From contig NZ_NBXD01000007.1 in assembly GCF_003399645.1 (NCBI RefSeq), positions 353,658 through 417,657 on the forward strand: a stretch of 64,000 nt of DNA. Direction: 5' to 3'. Below the pieces are notes generated by a model. It was given only the letters and a program-made list of their open reading frames with translations. It was not told where the DNA came from and ran no database searches. Positions 52,525-61,457 of this stretch are shown one piece after another (the first letter of the stretch is position 1; every line of letters starts with the position of its first letter). Position numbers and translations under genes: made by a program. Origin of the DNA: Subtercola boreus (GTDB lineage: Bacteria; Actinomycetota; Actinomycetes; Actinomycetales; Microbacteriaceae).

Positions 52525-53280
52525 ATGGACATCTCCACATTCACCCCGTTCGCGGCCGTGCTCAACGGCCTCTCTGCGCTCGTCGTCGGCCTCGGCGACC
52601 TCATGCAGCCCTTCGCCGGCGCCTCATCGTCGATGCTGGCGATCGTTCTGCTCACCATCCTCGTTCGCCTCGTGCTCGTTCCCGTCTCGGTGTCGCAGGT
52701 GCGGGCGGAAGTCACTCGGCGACGGCTCGCGCCCGCAGTCGCCGCGCTGCGAGCGAAGTATGCACACAAGCCTGAGGCGCTGCAGAAGGCGCTGACACGG
52801 TTGTACACCAGCGAGAAAGTGTCACCGATCGCGGGCGTTCTGCCGACGCTCGCCCAGGCACCGGTTCTGTCGGCGGTGTACGCCCTGTTCGTGCACCCGC
52901 AGCTCGCCGGACACACCAATGCACTGCTCGGGCAGACGTTCCTCGGCATCCCGCTCGGCTCGAACCTGTTCGCGGCGCTGGGCGCGACCTTCCCGTACGG
53001 TCTGGCCTTTGTGGCGCTGCTGGTGCTGCTCGCGGTAGTGGTGGAGCTGACGCGACGCGCGAATGCGAGGTGGGCGGGCGTTCCGGCGGTGCATTTCACG
53101 GGCCAGCCGCAGTCCGCACCGGGCATGGCGATTCTCGCCCGCATCCTCCCGTTCGTCACCGTGGTGTTCGCCGCGATCGCGCCGCTCGCGGCCGCGCTGT
53201 ACCTCGTCACGAGTGCCGCGTTCACACTCGGCGAACGCGCCGCGCTCCGCCGCGTCATCCGCACGCCGCGCGCTGCCTAG
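52525..53280 (+). CDS. YidC/Oxa1-family membrane protein insertase, short second-copy type
   Basis: A 251-residue polytopic membrane protein of the YidC/Oxa1 fold without the large periplasmic domain. The conserved arginine within the first core helix is visible (TILVRLVLVPVS). The cytoplasmic hairpin ALRAKYAHKPEALQKALTRLY follows, then APVLSAVYALFVHP and three further hydrophobic segments. The main chromosomal yidC in Actinobacteria lies in the rpmH-rnpA region. This context differs, so it is probably a second copy for a subset of membrane proteins. Confidence 0.87.
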   Translation: MDISTFTPFAAVLNGLSALVVGLGDLMQPFAGASSSMLAIVLLTILVRLVLVPVSVSQVRAEVTRRRLAPAVAALRAKYAHKPEALQKALTRLYTSEKVSPIAGVLPTLAQAPVLSAVYALFVHPQLAGHTNALLGQTFLGIPLGSNLFAALGATFPYGLAFVALLVLLAVVVELTRRANARWAGVPAVHFTGQPQSAPGMAILARILPFVTVVFAAIAPLAAALYLVTSAAFTLGERAALRRVIRTPRAA

Positions 53281-53291
53281 AATCGACAACC

Positions 53292-53744
53292 ATGACCGAA
53301 CACTTCGCCCCCGGCACCGACGAGCACTCCATCTGGCAGGCGATGCGCGCCATCTACTCCGGGTACATCGACGACGACCGCGCGGCCAGCGACGCGAACA
53401 TCTCGCCCGACGCCACGATGTGGGACAGTGACGCCCTGCCCCTCATCCACGGCAGAGCCGAGCTCGACGCGATTCGGGATGCCCGCCCGCCCCGCACCCC
53501 CGCCGACCCCGTCGTGAGCATTGAGGCGATCGCGCCCGAAGTGCGCATCTTCGGCGACACCGCCGTGCTGCTGCACCACCTCGACGTCGACCCGGGCACT
53601 GGATCACCCGCACAGTCGGTGCGCAACACGAGCGTCTGGCGCCGGGACGCCGACCGTTGGCGCCTGGTTCACAACCACGAAGACGTCACGGCCGAGCACT
53701 GGCTGCCCGAGCAGGGAGCGGTTCCCGCGCCTGCAACCGTCTGA
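53292..53744 (+). CDS. NTF2-like / SnoaL-type small protein
   Basis: A 150-residue protein with the cone-shaped NTF2-like pattern: the N-terminal helix SIWQAMRAIYSGYIDDD, then ISPDATMWDSDALPLIHGR, and at the end NTSVWRRDADRWRLVHNHEDV. Such proteins bind small hydrophobic ligands or act as isomerases or partner subunits. The start ATG is 12 bp after the YidC stop. Function not assignable. Confidence 0.8.
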   Translation: MTEHFAPGTDEHSIWQAMRAIYSGYIDDDRAASDANISPDATMWDSDALPLIHGRAELDAIRDARPPRTPADPVVSIEAIAPEVRIFGDTAVLLHHLDVDPGTGSPAQSVRNTSVWRRDADRWRLVHNHEDVTAEHWLPEQGAVPAPATV

Positions 53745-53799
53745 CTCCGGAGCCCGATCGTGGCCGCCGGTGCGCCGGAGGCTTGATAAAGTTGAGCTG

Positions 53800-54675
53800 G
53801 TGAACCCGCCCGCCGCCGAACCCCCCGCGCGGTCGGTCGTGCTCGTCGGTCACGTGTGCATCGACGAGAACACGGGTACCGGCGAGTCGGGACCCTCGCG
53901 GCGAGTGCCCGGTTCACCGGCCTTCTTCATGAACCGGCAGCTGCAGGCGGTAGCGGGGGTGGACGTCGCCGTCATCGCTCCGCACGGATCGGACTTTCTC
54001 GAGGTCGACGCGGCACTCCCGCTGCTGAACGGTGCGAGCGCCGGTGCGACGCTGTTGTACCGCAACCACATCGACGGCGACATCCGGATGCAGGAGTGCT
54101 TCAACGCCTGGAACGCCCGGCCGGTGCCGATCGATGGGCGGTTCGCGGCTGAGCTCGGGCGGGCCGACATCGTGGTCGTGTGCCCGCTGCTCGCGAACTT
54201 CGGCGTCGACTACGTCGACAGCGTGCTCGCCCCGGCGAAGGCCCTGAAGATGCTGCTCGTCCAGGGTTATCTGCGCTCGGTCTCCGCCGACGGGTCGGTG
54301 GGCAAACGCCGGTTCGACGAGTACGCAAACATCGTGCCCCGGTTCGATGTCGCGGTCTTCTCCGACGAAGACATGGATGACGCGCTCGAGGTCGCCGGGC
54401 GCTGGTCGATCGAGTTCCCCCGCACCATCATCGTCGTGACGGAGAACCGCAGGGGCGCGTCATACTTTCAGGCGGGCGTTCGCACCGCGGTGGACGCACA
54501 TCCCCTCGACCGCCGCGGGGTCGGGAGCGTCATCGGGGCCGGCGACGTCTTCAGCGCGGCGCTCGCGGTCGGCCTGCAGAGCGGCAGCGACATCCGTGCG
54601 GCCGTCGTTCGGGCCAACGCCGACGCGGCCGCCTTCATCGACGGCGCGCGGGTGTCGGCGCTCAGCGGGCGGTAG
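53800..54675 (+). CDS. PfkB-family carbohydrate kinase-like protein
   Basis: A 291-residue ribokinase-fold protein. The GTG at 53800 gives the N-terminus VNPPAAEPPARSVVLVGHVC. The C-terminal signature GAGDVFSAALAVGL contains the catalytic aspartate and anion-hole glycines. It has GSPAFFMNRQLQAV in place of the usual GGxxxNxA substrate motif, so the substrate specificity is unusual for sugar kinases. No sugar-metabolism genes are next to it. Confidence 0.8.
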   Translation: MNPPAAEPPARSVVLVGHVCIDENTGTGESGPSRRVPGSPAFFMNRQLQAVAGVDVAVIAPHGSDFLEVDAALPLLNGASAGATLLYRNHIDGDIRMQECFNAWNARPVPIDGRFAAELGRADIVVVCPLLANFGVDYVDSVLAPAKALKMLLVQGYLRSVSADGSVGKRRFDEYANIVPRFDVAVFSDEDMDDALEVAGRWSIEFPRTIIVVTENRRGASYFQAGVRTAVDAHPLDRRGVGSVIGAGDVFSAALAVGLQSGSDIRAAVVRANADAAAFIDGARVSALSGR

Positions 54676-54722
54676 CCGACCCGGCCCGCCCGGCCAGCCC
54701 AGCCGAATCAGCCCGCGCCGAA

Positions 54723-54920
54723 TCAGCCGTCGTTCACCTCGGAGTCGCCGTCTGCCGACTCGTCGGTCGACGCAGAATCGGTTTCGGGCTCGTCTGCCAC
54801 GGTCGGGTCGACGCCCGAGGGCGGCGCATCGGTGGTGGGACCGTTGCCGACGATGCCCTGCCCGTCGGGATAACCGGCGTAGTCGGGATACTCGTTGGCG
54901 GGATTGCTCTGATCTGTCAT
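54723..54920 (-). CDS. Small acidic disordered hypothetical protein
   Basis: A 65-residue acidic protein with the start MTDQSNPANEYPDYAGYPDG and a tail rich in D, E, S and T. An AGGG about 7 bases before the ATG could serve as RBS. No fold is expected. It is convergent with the PfkB-type gene and divergent from the next gene. Composition argues for a real gene but leaves function open. Confidence 0.5.
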   Translation of the reverse strand: MTDQSNPANEYPDYAGYPDGQGIVGNGPTTDAPPSGVDPTVADEPETDSASTDESADGDSEVNDG

Positions 54921-55009
54921 GCGAAAACCCTACTGCGCACCTCTGATGGGCGCGCGCCCCACCGCACGCCTTGACAAGACCCGCACGCGATCCGCGCGAG
55001 AGTAGACCC

Positions 55010-55612
55010 ATGCAGCCCTACTCCGACTACCCGCTGGTACGCGCGTGGCAGATCGTCGCCGACATCGTCGCACTGGCAGCCATCGCGGCCTTCATCTCCC
55101 TCGGCATCGCCGCGGGCTCCCTCGTCGCTTCGCTCGCCGCGCTCGGCCAGCAGATCCAGGAGGCCGGCACCGGGTTCGCCGACACCATGGCGGATGCGGC
55201 GCGCACCCTGGGCGACGTGCCGCTCATCGGGGCGACTGCGAGTTCTTCGTTCCAATCGGCGAGCACGGCCGGCGAGCAGTTGGCGGCCGCGGGCCAGCAG
55301 CAGCAGGACCTGGTGGGCAACGCCGCCGTGATCGTGGGGCTCGTCGTCGCCGGGCTGCCGGTGCTGCTGATTCTCCTGGTGTGGCTGAGGCCGAGGCTGC
55401 GATTCGCCCGGCACGCGGCATCCGTTCGTTCCCTCTCGGCGACCGCTGCGGGCCTCGACCTCCTCGCGCTTCGAGCGCTCGCCGGGCAGAAGTCCGCGGT
55501 CGTTCTGGCGGTGGGGCCGGATCCGGTCGCAGGCTGGCGCGCGGGCGACCCGCTGGTGGTGCGGATACTCGCCGACCTCGAGTTGCGAAGCGCCGGGGTT
55601 CGAACGCGCTGA
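55010..55612 (+). CDS. Hypothetical membrane protein with two helices
   Basis: A 200-residue protein. The first transmembrane helix is VADIVALAAIAAFISLGIAA. An extracytoplasmic region rich in Ala, Gln and Ser follows (QQIQEAGTGFADTMADAA), then a second helix (VIVGLVVAGLPVLLILLVWL) and a basic cytoplasmic C-terminus. A TTGACA at 54971-54976 precedes it, but no good -10 is found at the right distance. No family recognised. Confidence 0.7.
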   Translation: MQPYSDYPLVRAWQIVADIVALAAIAAFISLGIAAGSLVASLAALGQQIQEAGTGFADTMADAARTLGDVPLIGATASSSFQSASTAGEQLAAAGQQQQDLVGNAAVIVGLVVAGLPVLLILLVWLRPRLRFARHAASVRSLSATAAGLDLLALRALAGQKSAVVLAVGPDPVAGWRAGDPLVVRILADLELRSAGVRTR

Positions 55613-55668
55613 TCGAGTACACTTCTCGCGGACGCACCAGACCCCGTGTGTTCAGTCAGGACACAATC

Positions 55669-55977
55669 ATGGGCCTTCTCACCTACGGGTCACCGGGAGT
55701 CGACATTCCGCTCGACGATCGCACCCTGGCGCACGTGCGCGTCGTCGTGCTGGCCAAGCTGCGCCGCGACGAGAAGTTCGCGATGTCGTGGGACGACGAG
55801 CTCACCGGCAGAAGCCACACCATCTGGCTCCATCCGGCCATTCCCCTGCAGTTCGAGTTCGAGACGAGCGGTGGGATTTCGCTGAACCGCACCTGGGTCG
55901 AAGCGCTCACCTCGGTGGCGAACAGCGGATCGGGCCTGCGCCTGCTCCCGGAACCGAGCATTCCCAGCCGGGTGTGA
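55669..55977 (+). CDS. DUF7882 family small protein
   Basis: A 102-residue protein with the family pattern MGLLTYGSPG, then ALAHVRVVV-like LAKLRRDEKFAMSW, SHTIWLHPAIPLQF and a final NSGSGLRLL. Such proteins are frequent in Microbacteriaceae and are sometimes mislabelled ATP-dependent DNA ligase. No ligase motif is present. The stop overlaps the next gene's GTG (GTGTGA), so the two are coupled. Confidence 0.8.
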   Translation: MGLLTYGSPGVDIPLDDRTLAHVRVVVLAKLRRDEKFAMSWDDELTGRSHTIWLHPAIPLQFEFETSGGISLNRTWVEALTSVANSGSGLRLLPEPSIPSRV

Positions 55978-56552
55978 CACCGAAACGCACCCCTGCCCGC
56001 GTTCCCCGCAGCAGGGCCCTCATCTTCCCGGTCGATGCCGGACTCGTGGCACGCGCCGTCGAGGAGGGCGTGCTGATGAGCCGTACCGCCCTCACGATGG
56101 CCACCATGAACCACATCATCGTCGGCGCTGTGCGGCTGAACCGGCATTACGACCCCGCTGAGGTCACCGCCTTCGTGCAGGGCGAGCTCCAGCAGCTCAC
56201 CCTCGAACAGGCCGCCCTCGCCGCCCACATGCGCCGGCTGATGGTCGAGTTTCCACCGAGCCTGGCGAAGTCGAAGACCATCAGCGACCACCACCTGCTC
56301 GTGCAGCGACGGGTCGTCTACTCTGCCCTCTCGTCTGAACTCAGTCGCCTGCAGGGCGATCACGGTTTTGTGCAGGAGGCGGTGGAGTCTTCACAGAAGT
56401 GGGCCTGGTCCGAACTCGGCACGGTCATCCGGAGCCGTCTCGCAGAGACGGTCGATCCGAGCGACGCAACCGAGTACGAGGCCGAGAGGGAGGGACGGAT
56501 GCTCGCCCTCCGTGAGATCGATCTGCCGGCCCTCGCAGACAGAATTCGCTGA
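55974..56552 (+). CDS. Hypothetical helical protein coupled to the DUF7882 gene
   Basis: A 192-residue soluble, mostly helical protein. The GTG at 55974 overlaps the DUF7882 stop by 4 bp. Recognisable segments are TMATMNHIIVGAVRLNRHYD, LQQLTLEQAALAAHMRRLM and LSSELSRLQGDHGFV. A long central charged region may form coiled coil. No family recognised. The tight coupling to DUF7882 suggests a functional pair. Confidence 0.7.
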   Translation: MTPKRTPARVPRSRALIFPVDAGLVARAVEEGVLMSRTALTMATMNHIIVGAVRLNRHYDPAEVTAFVQGELQQLTLEQAALAAHMRRLMVEFPPSLAKSKTISDHHLLVQRRVVYSALSSELSRLQGDHGFVQEAVESSQKWAWSELGTVIRSRLAETVDPSDATEYEAEREGRMLALREIDLPALADRIR

Positions 56553-56649
56553 GGGCCCGGTACCGGCGGGCTGGCGCCGGCGTCAAGGGGCTGTTCAGCG
56601 GCTGTGTCGGGGCGCAGAGTGGAGGCATGAACCTCGAAGGAGAACTCCG

Positions 56650-57171
56650 ATGACCGACCTCACCAGCGACACCTCGTCCGCGCGCTCGACCGACAACGCT
56701 GCTGGCGTCGCCAAGGTCGCCGAACTGATCAAGGGCTTCCGCTTTGCCATGCTCACGTCGACCTCGGCCGATGGAAAGCTCGTCGCCCGGCCGATGACCG
56801 TGCAGGACGTCGAATTCGACGGCGACCTGTGGTTCATTGTGGCCAAGGACTCGCACGAGATCGCCGAGATCACGGCTGACCCGGTCGTGAACGTCTCGTT
56901 CGCCTCGAACGACACCTGGGTCTCTGTCTCGGGGGTAGCCGAGCAGGTCGACGACGACGCGAAGGTGAAGGAACTGTGGAACACGGCCGTCGGGGCCTGG
57001 TTCCCGAACGGCCCCGAAGACCCCAACGTGACGTTGATCAAGTTCATCAGCGATGGCGCCGAGTACTGGGACACGCCCGGCGGACGCGTCGCGACGGTGT
57101 TCAGCCTCGTGAAGTCGAAGGTCACCGGAACGGCGTTCGACGGCGGAGAGAACGAGAAGGTCGAGCTCTAG
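56650..57171 (+). CDS. Pyridoxamine 5'-phosphate oxidase-fold protein (general stress protein 26 type)
   Basis: A 173-residue FMN-binding split-barrel protein with FRFAMLTSTSADGKLVARPM, DLWFIVAKDSHEIAEI and DTWVSVSGVAEQVDDD, and a C-terminal EYWDTPGG segment. GAAGGAG precedes the ATG. General stress protein 26-like members bind flavin. True pyridoxamine phosphate oxidase activity is not expected. Confidence 0.85.
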   Translation: MTDLTSDTSSARSTDNAAGVAKVAELIKGFRFAMLTSTSADGKLVARPMTVQDVEFDGDLWFIVAKDSHEIAEITADPVVNVSFASNDTWVSVSGVAEQVDDDAKVKELWNTAVGAWFPNGPEDPNVTLIKFISDGAEYWDTPGGRVATVFSLVKSKVTGTAFDGGENEKVEL

Positions 57172-57231
57172 AAGCGGTTCGTCCGGGCGTCGCGCGGCCC
57201 CGTGTCGGTGGGCAGGGCTAACGTCGAAGGC

Positions 57232-58368
57232 ATGAAGATCCTGCACACGTCGGACTGGCACATCGGGCGCACGTTCCACGCGCACTCGACGCTGGCGCAC
57301 TTCGAGCGCGTGGCCGAGGCGATGGCCGACATCGTGCGTGAGCAGCGGGTCGATGTCGTCGTCGTCGCCGGAGACGTGTTCGACTCGGCGGTTCCGTCGG
57401 CTGAGTCGTACGAGGTGCTGACGCGGGCGCTCCGGGGGCTTCGGGCCACCGGCGCGAAAGTGGTGGTCACCAGCGGCAACCACGACTCCGCCACCCGGCT
57501 CGGCTTCCAGTCGGAGTGGGCCGCGGTCGCCGGCGTACACGTGATCACCCGCCACCAGGCGCTGCACGAACCCGTCACCCTCGGCGACGTGTTCGGGCCG
57601 GTGCACTTCTACGGCATCCCGTACCTCGAACCGAGCCTCATCAGGCACCACTACCCCGACCACCTCCTGCGAACGCACGAGCAGGCGCTCGGCTTCGCAA
57701 TGGGTCGCATCAGGGCAGACCAGGAGGCCCGCGGGGGCCGGTCGGTGGTGCTGGCGCACTGCTTCGCCGTGGGTGTGCAGGCGAGCACTGTCGAGCGCGA
57801 CATCACCTCGGGCGGGCTCGACCTCGTGCCGCTCGGCGTCTTCGACGGCCCCGACTACGTCGCGCTCGGCCACATCCATTCGCGGTCGACGCTGAGCGAG
57901 CGGGTGCGGTACTCCGGGGCCCCGCTGCACTACTCCTTCTCTGAGGGCAGCAGTGTGAGGGGCGGATGGTTGGTGGAGCTGGATGCCGCAGGGCTCACCG
58001 ACACGACCTGGGTCGACTTCCCCGTGCCTCGGGCCGCTCGCGAGCTCACCGGCACGCTCGACGACCTGTTGGGCGACGCGTCGCTCGCGCCGTACGAAGG
58101 CCACTGGATCAAGGCTGTCCTGACCGACGAGGTCAGGCCCCTCGATGGCATGCGCAGGCTCCAGCAGCGCTTCGTTCACTGCGTCGCTCTCGAACACCGA
58201 CCGGCCGTGACGCACGACGCCGGCGCCGAGACCTACGCGGAGCGCGTCACGCAGAAGTCCGACCAGCAGATCGTCTCCGGGTTCGTCGAGTTCGTGCGCA
58301 ACGGTTCGGGACCGAGCGACTTCGAGCGGCAGCTGGTCTCTGAGACGCTCGTCGCCCTCGATACCTAG
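57232..58368 (+). CDS. sbcD: Exonuclease SbcD, phosphoesterase subunit
   Basis: A 378-residue Mre11-like nuclease. The metallophosphoesterase motifs appear in order: HTSDWHIGR at the N-terminus, AGDVFDSA, SGNHDS, LAHCFAVG and GHIHSR. With SbcC it forms the Rad50/Mre11-type complex that cleaves hairpins and protein-blocked DNA ends. It is separated from sbcC by 2 bp and is the first gene of a three-gene run. Confidence 0.95.
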   Translation: MKILHTSDWHIGRTFHAHSTLAHFERVAEAMADIVREQRVDVVVVAGDVFDSAVPSAESYEVLTRALRGLRATGAKVVVTSGNHDSATRLGFQSEWAAVAGVHVITRHQALHEPVTLGDVFGPVHFYGIPYLEPSLIRHHYPDHLLRTHEQALGFAMGRIRADQEARGGRSVVLAHCFAVGVQASTVERDITSGGLDLVPLGVFDGPDYVALGHIHSRSTLSERVRYSGAPLHYSFSEGSSVRGGWLVELDAAGLTDTTWVDFPVPRAARELTGTLDDLLGDASLAPYEGHWIKAVLTDEVRPLDGMRRLQQRFVHCVALEHRPAVTHDAGAETYAERVTQKSDQQIVSGFVEFVRNGSGPSDFERQLVSETLVALDT

Positions 58369-58370
58369 CC

Positions 58371-61300
58371 ATGAAGATCAAGCACCTCAGACTCGCCGGG
58401 TTCGGGCCGTATAAAGACGAGCAGTCCGTCGACTTCGAGCTGTTCGACGACGACGGCATCTTTCTCATCACCGGTAAGACCGGGGCCGGCAAGTCGAGCA
58501 TCCTCGATGCCATCTGCTTCGCCCTCTACGCCTCCGTTCCCCGGTACGACGGCCGTGAATCGCAGCTGCGGAGCGATCACGCCGAAGCCACCGACCCGAC
58601 CTTCGTCGAACTCGTCTTCGGCATCGGGGGCAACGACTACCGTCTCTATCGCACCCCGTCGTACCTCCGGCCGAAGAAGGGTCGGTCCGGCACGACCCTC
58701 GCGGCGCCCGAGGCGCGGTTGGAGATCAGGGAGAGCGGGGTGGTGTCTGGCGCTGATGCAGGCGCTGGTGCAGGCGCGGGGTGGCGCGGCGTGGCGGCCC
58801 GGCCCGTCGATGTGGGGCGTTACCTCGCCGACATCCTGCCGCTGAAAGCCGACCAGTTCCTCCAGGTGATCCTGCTGGCGCAGAATCGGTTCCAGCAGTT
58901 CCTCCTCGCCAAAACCGATGAGCGGCGCGCGCTGTTGCGAACGCTGTTCGGAACGTCGCGTTTCGAGGCATTCGAGAAGTCCCTCGCCGACCAGAGCCGC
59001 ACACTGACGACGCAGGTCGCGGATGCCCGGCAGAGCATCCTGCTGCGGGCCCGTCACGCAGCAGCGCTGGTCGGCGGTGGCGAAGAGGCGCCCGCTGCTG
59101 CCGAAGTGCCTCTCGAACCGACCCTGGAGTGGTTCGTCGCCCTCGAGGCGCAGCTCGAAGACGGGTATCTCGAGGCCGCCCAGCGTGCGGATGCGGCGTC
59201 GCTTGTCGCTGCCGAAGCCGCGCTCGCCCACGCAGCCCGCCAGGACCTGCTGCGTCGCCAGCTGAAGCGCGACGCAGCTGTTGAGGTGCTGGCCGCGCTC
59301 GCCCTCGAGTCAGAGGCCATCGAGGCGGTCGCCGTCAGCGTCGCCGACGCGAACCGCGCCGCCCAGGTCTGGCCGCAGGTGGAGGCCCGACGTTCCGCCG
59401 AGCAGAGTCTTGCCGAATCGGAGGCCGCAGAGACCGCCGCCCGGGCGGCGTGGGTGCCCTTCGCCGACACGGCTGCGGAGGCCGCACCGGCGCAGCCCAC
59501 CGCGCAGCCCACAGTGCCGCACACCGTGCTGCCCACGGCGCAGCCCACCGCGCCGGGTCTCCGCATCGTGGTGGAGGAGCTCGTCGCTCAGCGGGGTGCG
59601 CTCGACTCCGCGGTCGCCGACGAGAAGCGCATTCCGTTGCTCGCGACCGAGCTCGAGGCCCACACCCGACGGCGTGAGAGAGTCTCCGCTCTGCTTGACC
59701 GCGTCGGTGAACGGCTCCGTGCCCTGCCCGCCGAGCTCGACGAGCTGGCCGACCGGTTGTCCGAAGCGCAGCTCTCCGCCGCCGCACTCCCCGCGGCGAT
59801 CGACCGGCGCATGACGGTCAGCGTCGCCGCCGAAGCCGCGGCTCGCGCCGACCGGGAGCAGGCTGCACTCACGGAGGCGCTCCTCGCGCAGAAATCCGCC
59901 AGTTCGGCGCACCTCGGGGCCGCTCGACTCGTCGACGAGCTTCTGGCCCGGCGACTCAGCGGGCACGCCGTCGAGCTCGCCGCACAGCTCGTCGCGGGGG
60001 AGCCCTGCTCTGTCTGCGGTTCGGTCGAGCATCCGGAGCCGGCCACCAGCGACGCCGAACCCGTCACCGAACGGGATACCGATGAGGCGCAGGAGCGGAG
60101 AAGCGAACGGCAGGCTGAGCTGGCGGCGGCCGATGCCGAGGTTGCGAGGCTTCGGCAACAGCTCGCCACAGCCCGTGAAGAGGCCGGTGGCCGGTCGGCG
60201 GCTGCGCTTCGTGCGGAGTTGGCGGAGGCCGACGACCTCGTCCGCGCTGCCGAGAGTGCGGCTGCGCTTCGCGATCGGTATGAGGCCGCTCGAGCCACGC
60301 TGCTGGCGGAACGGGATGCGGCCGATGAACAGACCATCGAGCTGCGCGCCCAGCTCGCGGCTGCGCAGGCCGACTTCACGGCCACCGAGACGAACCGTGC
60401 CCTGATCGCCCTGCGTGTCAGCGAACTGCAGGGCGCGTTCGAGTCTGTGGCCGCCCGGGTGCGTGCGATCGACGCGCAGCTCGACGCGGCCCGCACGCTG
60501 GAACGGGCGCTGAAGGCCACAGAGGATCGACGGGAACAGCTCGACCGCGCCCGAGCCGCCGAGGCCGCCCAGCTCGCGCAACTGCAGTTCGCCGACGACG
60601 CCGCGGTCGACTCGTCGCGTCTCCCGGCCCGCGAGGTGACGAGGCGAGAGTCCGTCGTGCAGAAGCATCGCGACGAACGAGCGGCGGCGGGCGGGGTTCT
60701 CTCCGATCCCGACCTCAGCGGGGTGCCGGATGCGCGCATCGACCTTGCGCCGACCGAATCCGCCCTCGCCGCCGCAGCCGGTTCCCGCGATGAGACAGCC
60801 TCGGTTCGGAGCGCGCTGGCTGCAGAGCGAAAGCAGCTGGGCGCGCAGGTGACGGAGGCGCGCGAGCTCTTCCGAGCATCCGCCGGCCTGATCGAGGAGC
60901 AGGGGCGCGTGCGGGAGCTGGCCGAGCTGGTGGCCGGCTCCGGGTCGAACACCAAACGTATGCGCCTCGAGACATATGTTCTTGCGGCGCAGCTCGAGCA
61001 GATCATCGCGGCGGCCAACTCTCGGCTCGGCACGATGACGGGTGGCCGGTATTCGCTCGAGCTCGACGATTCGCTGCAGTATCGCAACGTGGAATCGGGG
61101 CTCGGGCTGAGCATCCGCGACGAGCACACCGGGCGGGCGCGGCCCACCCACTCCCTGTCGGGTGGTGAGACGTTCCTGGCGTCGCTGGCACTCGCGCTCG
61201 GACTGGCCGAGGTTGTCTCGAACCAGGCCGGCGGCATCGCTCTCGACACGCTCTTCGTCGATGAAGGGTTCGGTTCGCTCGACGCCGAGACGCTCGAGAT

Positions 61301-61457
61301 CGCCATGAGTACGCTCGACAGCCTGAGGACGGGCGGTCGCACGATCGGCCTCATCAGTCACGTCGACTCGATGAAGGAGCAGATCACCGCCAAGCTGCGC
61401 ATCACGGTGACCCCGGCGGGGTACAGCGAGATCGAGGAGGTGCGGGAGCGTGTCTGA
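58371..61457 (+). CDS. sbcC: Exonuclease SbcC, Rad50-like SMC ATPase
   Basis: A 1028-residue ATPase. The N-terminal Walker A is ITGKTGAGKSS. Long alanine/arginine/glutamate-rich coiled coils surround a zinc-hook CSVCG (C546 and C549). The C-terminal half-ATPase has the signature LSGGETFLASLALAL and Walker B TLFVDEGFGSLD. A short proline/alanine/threonine repeat of PTAQPT units (about residues 367-393) interrupts the first coil. It partners SbcD in DNA end processing. Its end overlaps the next gene by 8 bp. Confidence 0.94.
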   Translation: MKIKHLRLAGFGPYKDEQSVDFELFDDDGIFLITGKTGAGKSSILDAICFALYASVPRYDGRESQLRSDHAEATDPTFVELVFGIGGNDYRLYRTPSYLRPKKGRSGTTLAAPEARLEIRESGVVSGADAGAGAGAGWRGVAARPVDVGRYLADILPLKADQFLQVILLAQNRFQQFLLAKTDERRALLRTLFGTSRFEAFEKSLADQSRTLTTQVADARQSILLRARHAAALVGGGEEAPAAAEVPLEPTLEWFVALEAQLEDGYLEAAQRADAASLVAAEAALAHAARQDLLRRQLKRDAAVEVLAALALESEAIEAVAVSVADANRAAQVWPQVEARRSAEQSLAESEAAETAARAAWVPFADTAAEAAPAQPTAQPTVPHTVLPTAQPTAPGLRIVVEELVAQRGALDSAVADEKRIPLLATELEAHTRRRERVSALLDRVGERLRALPAELDELADRLSEAQLSAAALPAAIDRRMTVSVAAEAAARADREQAALTEALLAQKSASSAHLGAARLVDELLARRLSGHAVELAAQLVAGEPCSVCGSVEHPEPATSDAEPVTERDTDEAQERRSERQAELAAADAEVARLRQQLATAREEAGGRSAAALRAELAEADDLVRAAESAAALRDRYEAARATLLAERDAADEQTIELRAQLAAAQADFTATETNRALIALRVSELQGAFESVAARVRAIDAQLDAARTLERALKATEDRREQLDRARAAEAAQLAQLQFADDAAVDSSRLPAREVTRRESVVQKHRDERAAAGGVLSDPDLSGVPDARIDLAPTESALAAAAGSRDETASVRSALAAERKQLGAQVTEARELFRASAGLIEEQGRVRELAELVAGSGSNTKRMRLETYVLAAQLEQIIAAANSRLGTMTGGRYSLELDDSLQYRNVESGLGLSIRDEHTGRARPTHSLSGGETFLASLALALGLAEVVSNQAGGIALDTLFVDEGFGSLDAETLEIAMSTLDSLRTGGRTIGLISHVDSMKEQITAKLRITVTPAGYSEIEEVRERV

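Noticed and set aside
54971..55008. TTGACA-based promoter before the gene at 55010
   Set aside because: The -35 is good, but the only -10-like sequence (TAGACC) is 26 bp away and almost touches the start codon.
55669..55977. ATP-dependent DNA ligase annotation
   Set aside because: The 102-residue protein has no ligase KxDG motif; the pattern fits DUF7882.
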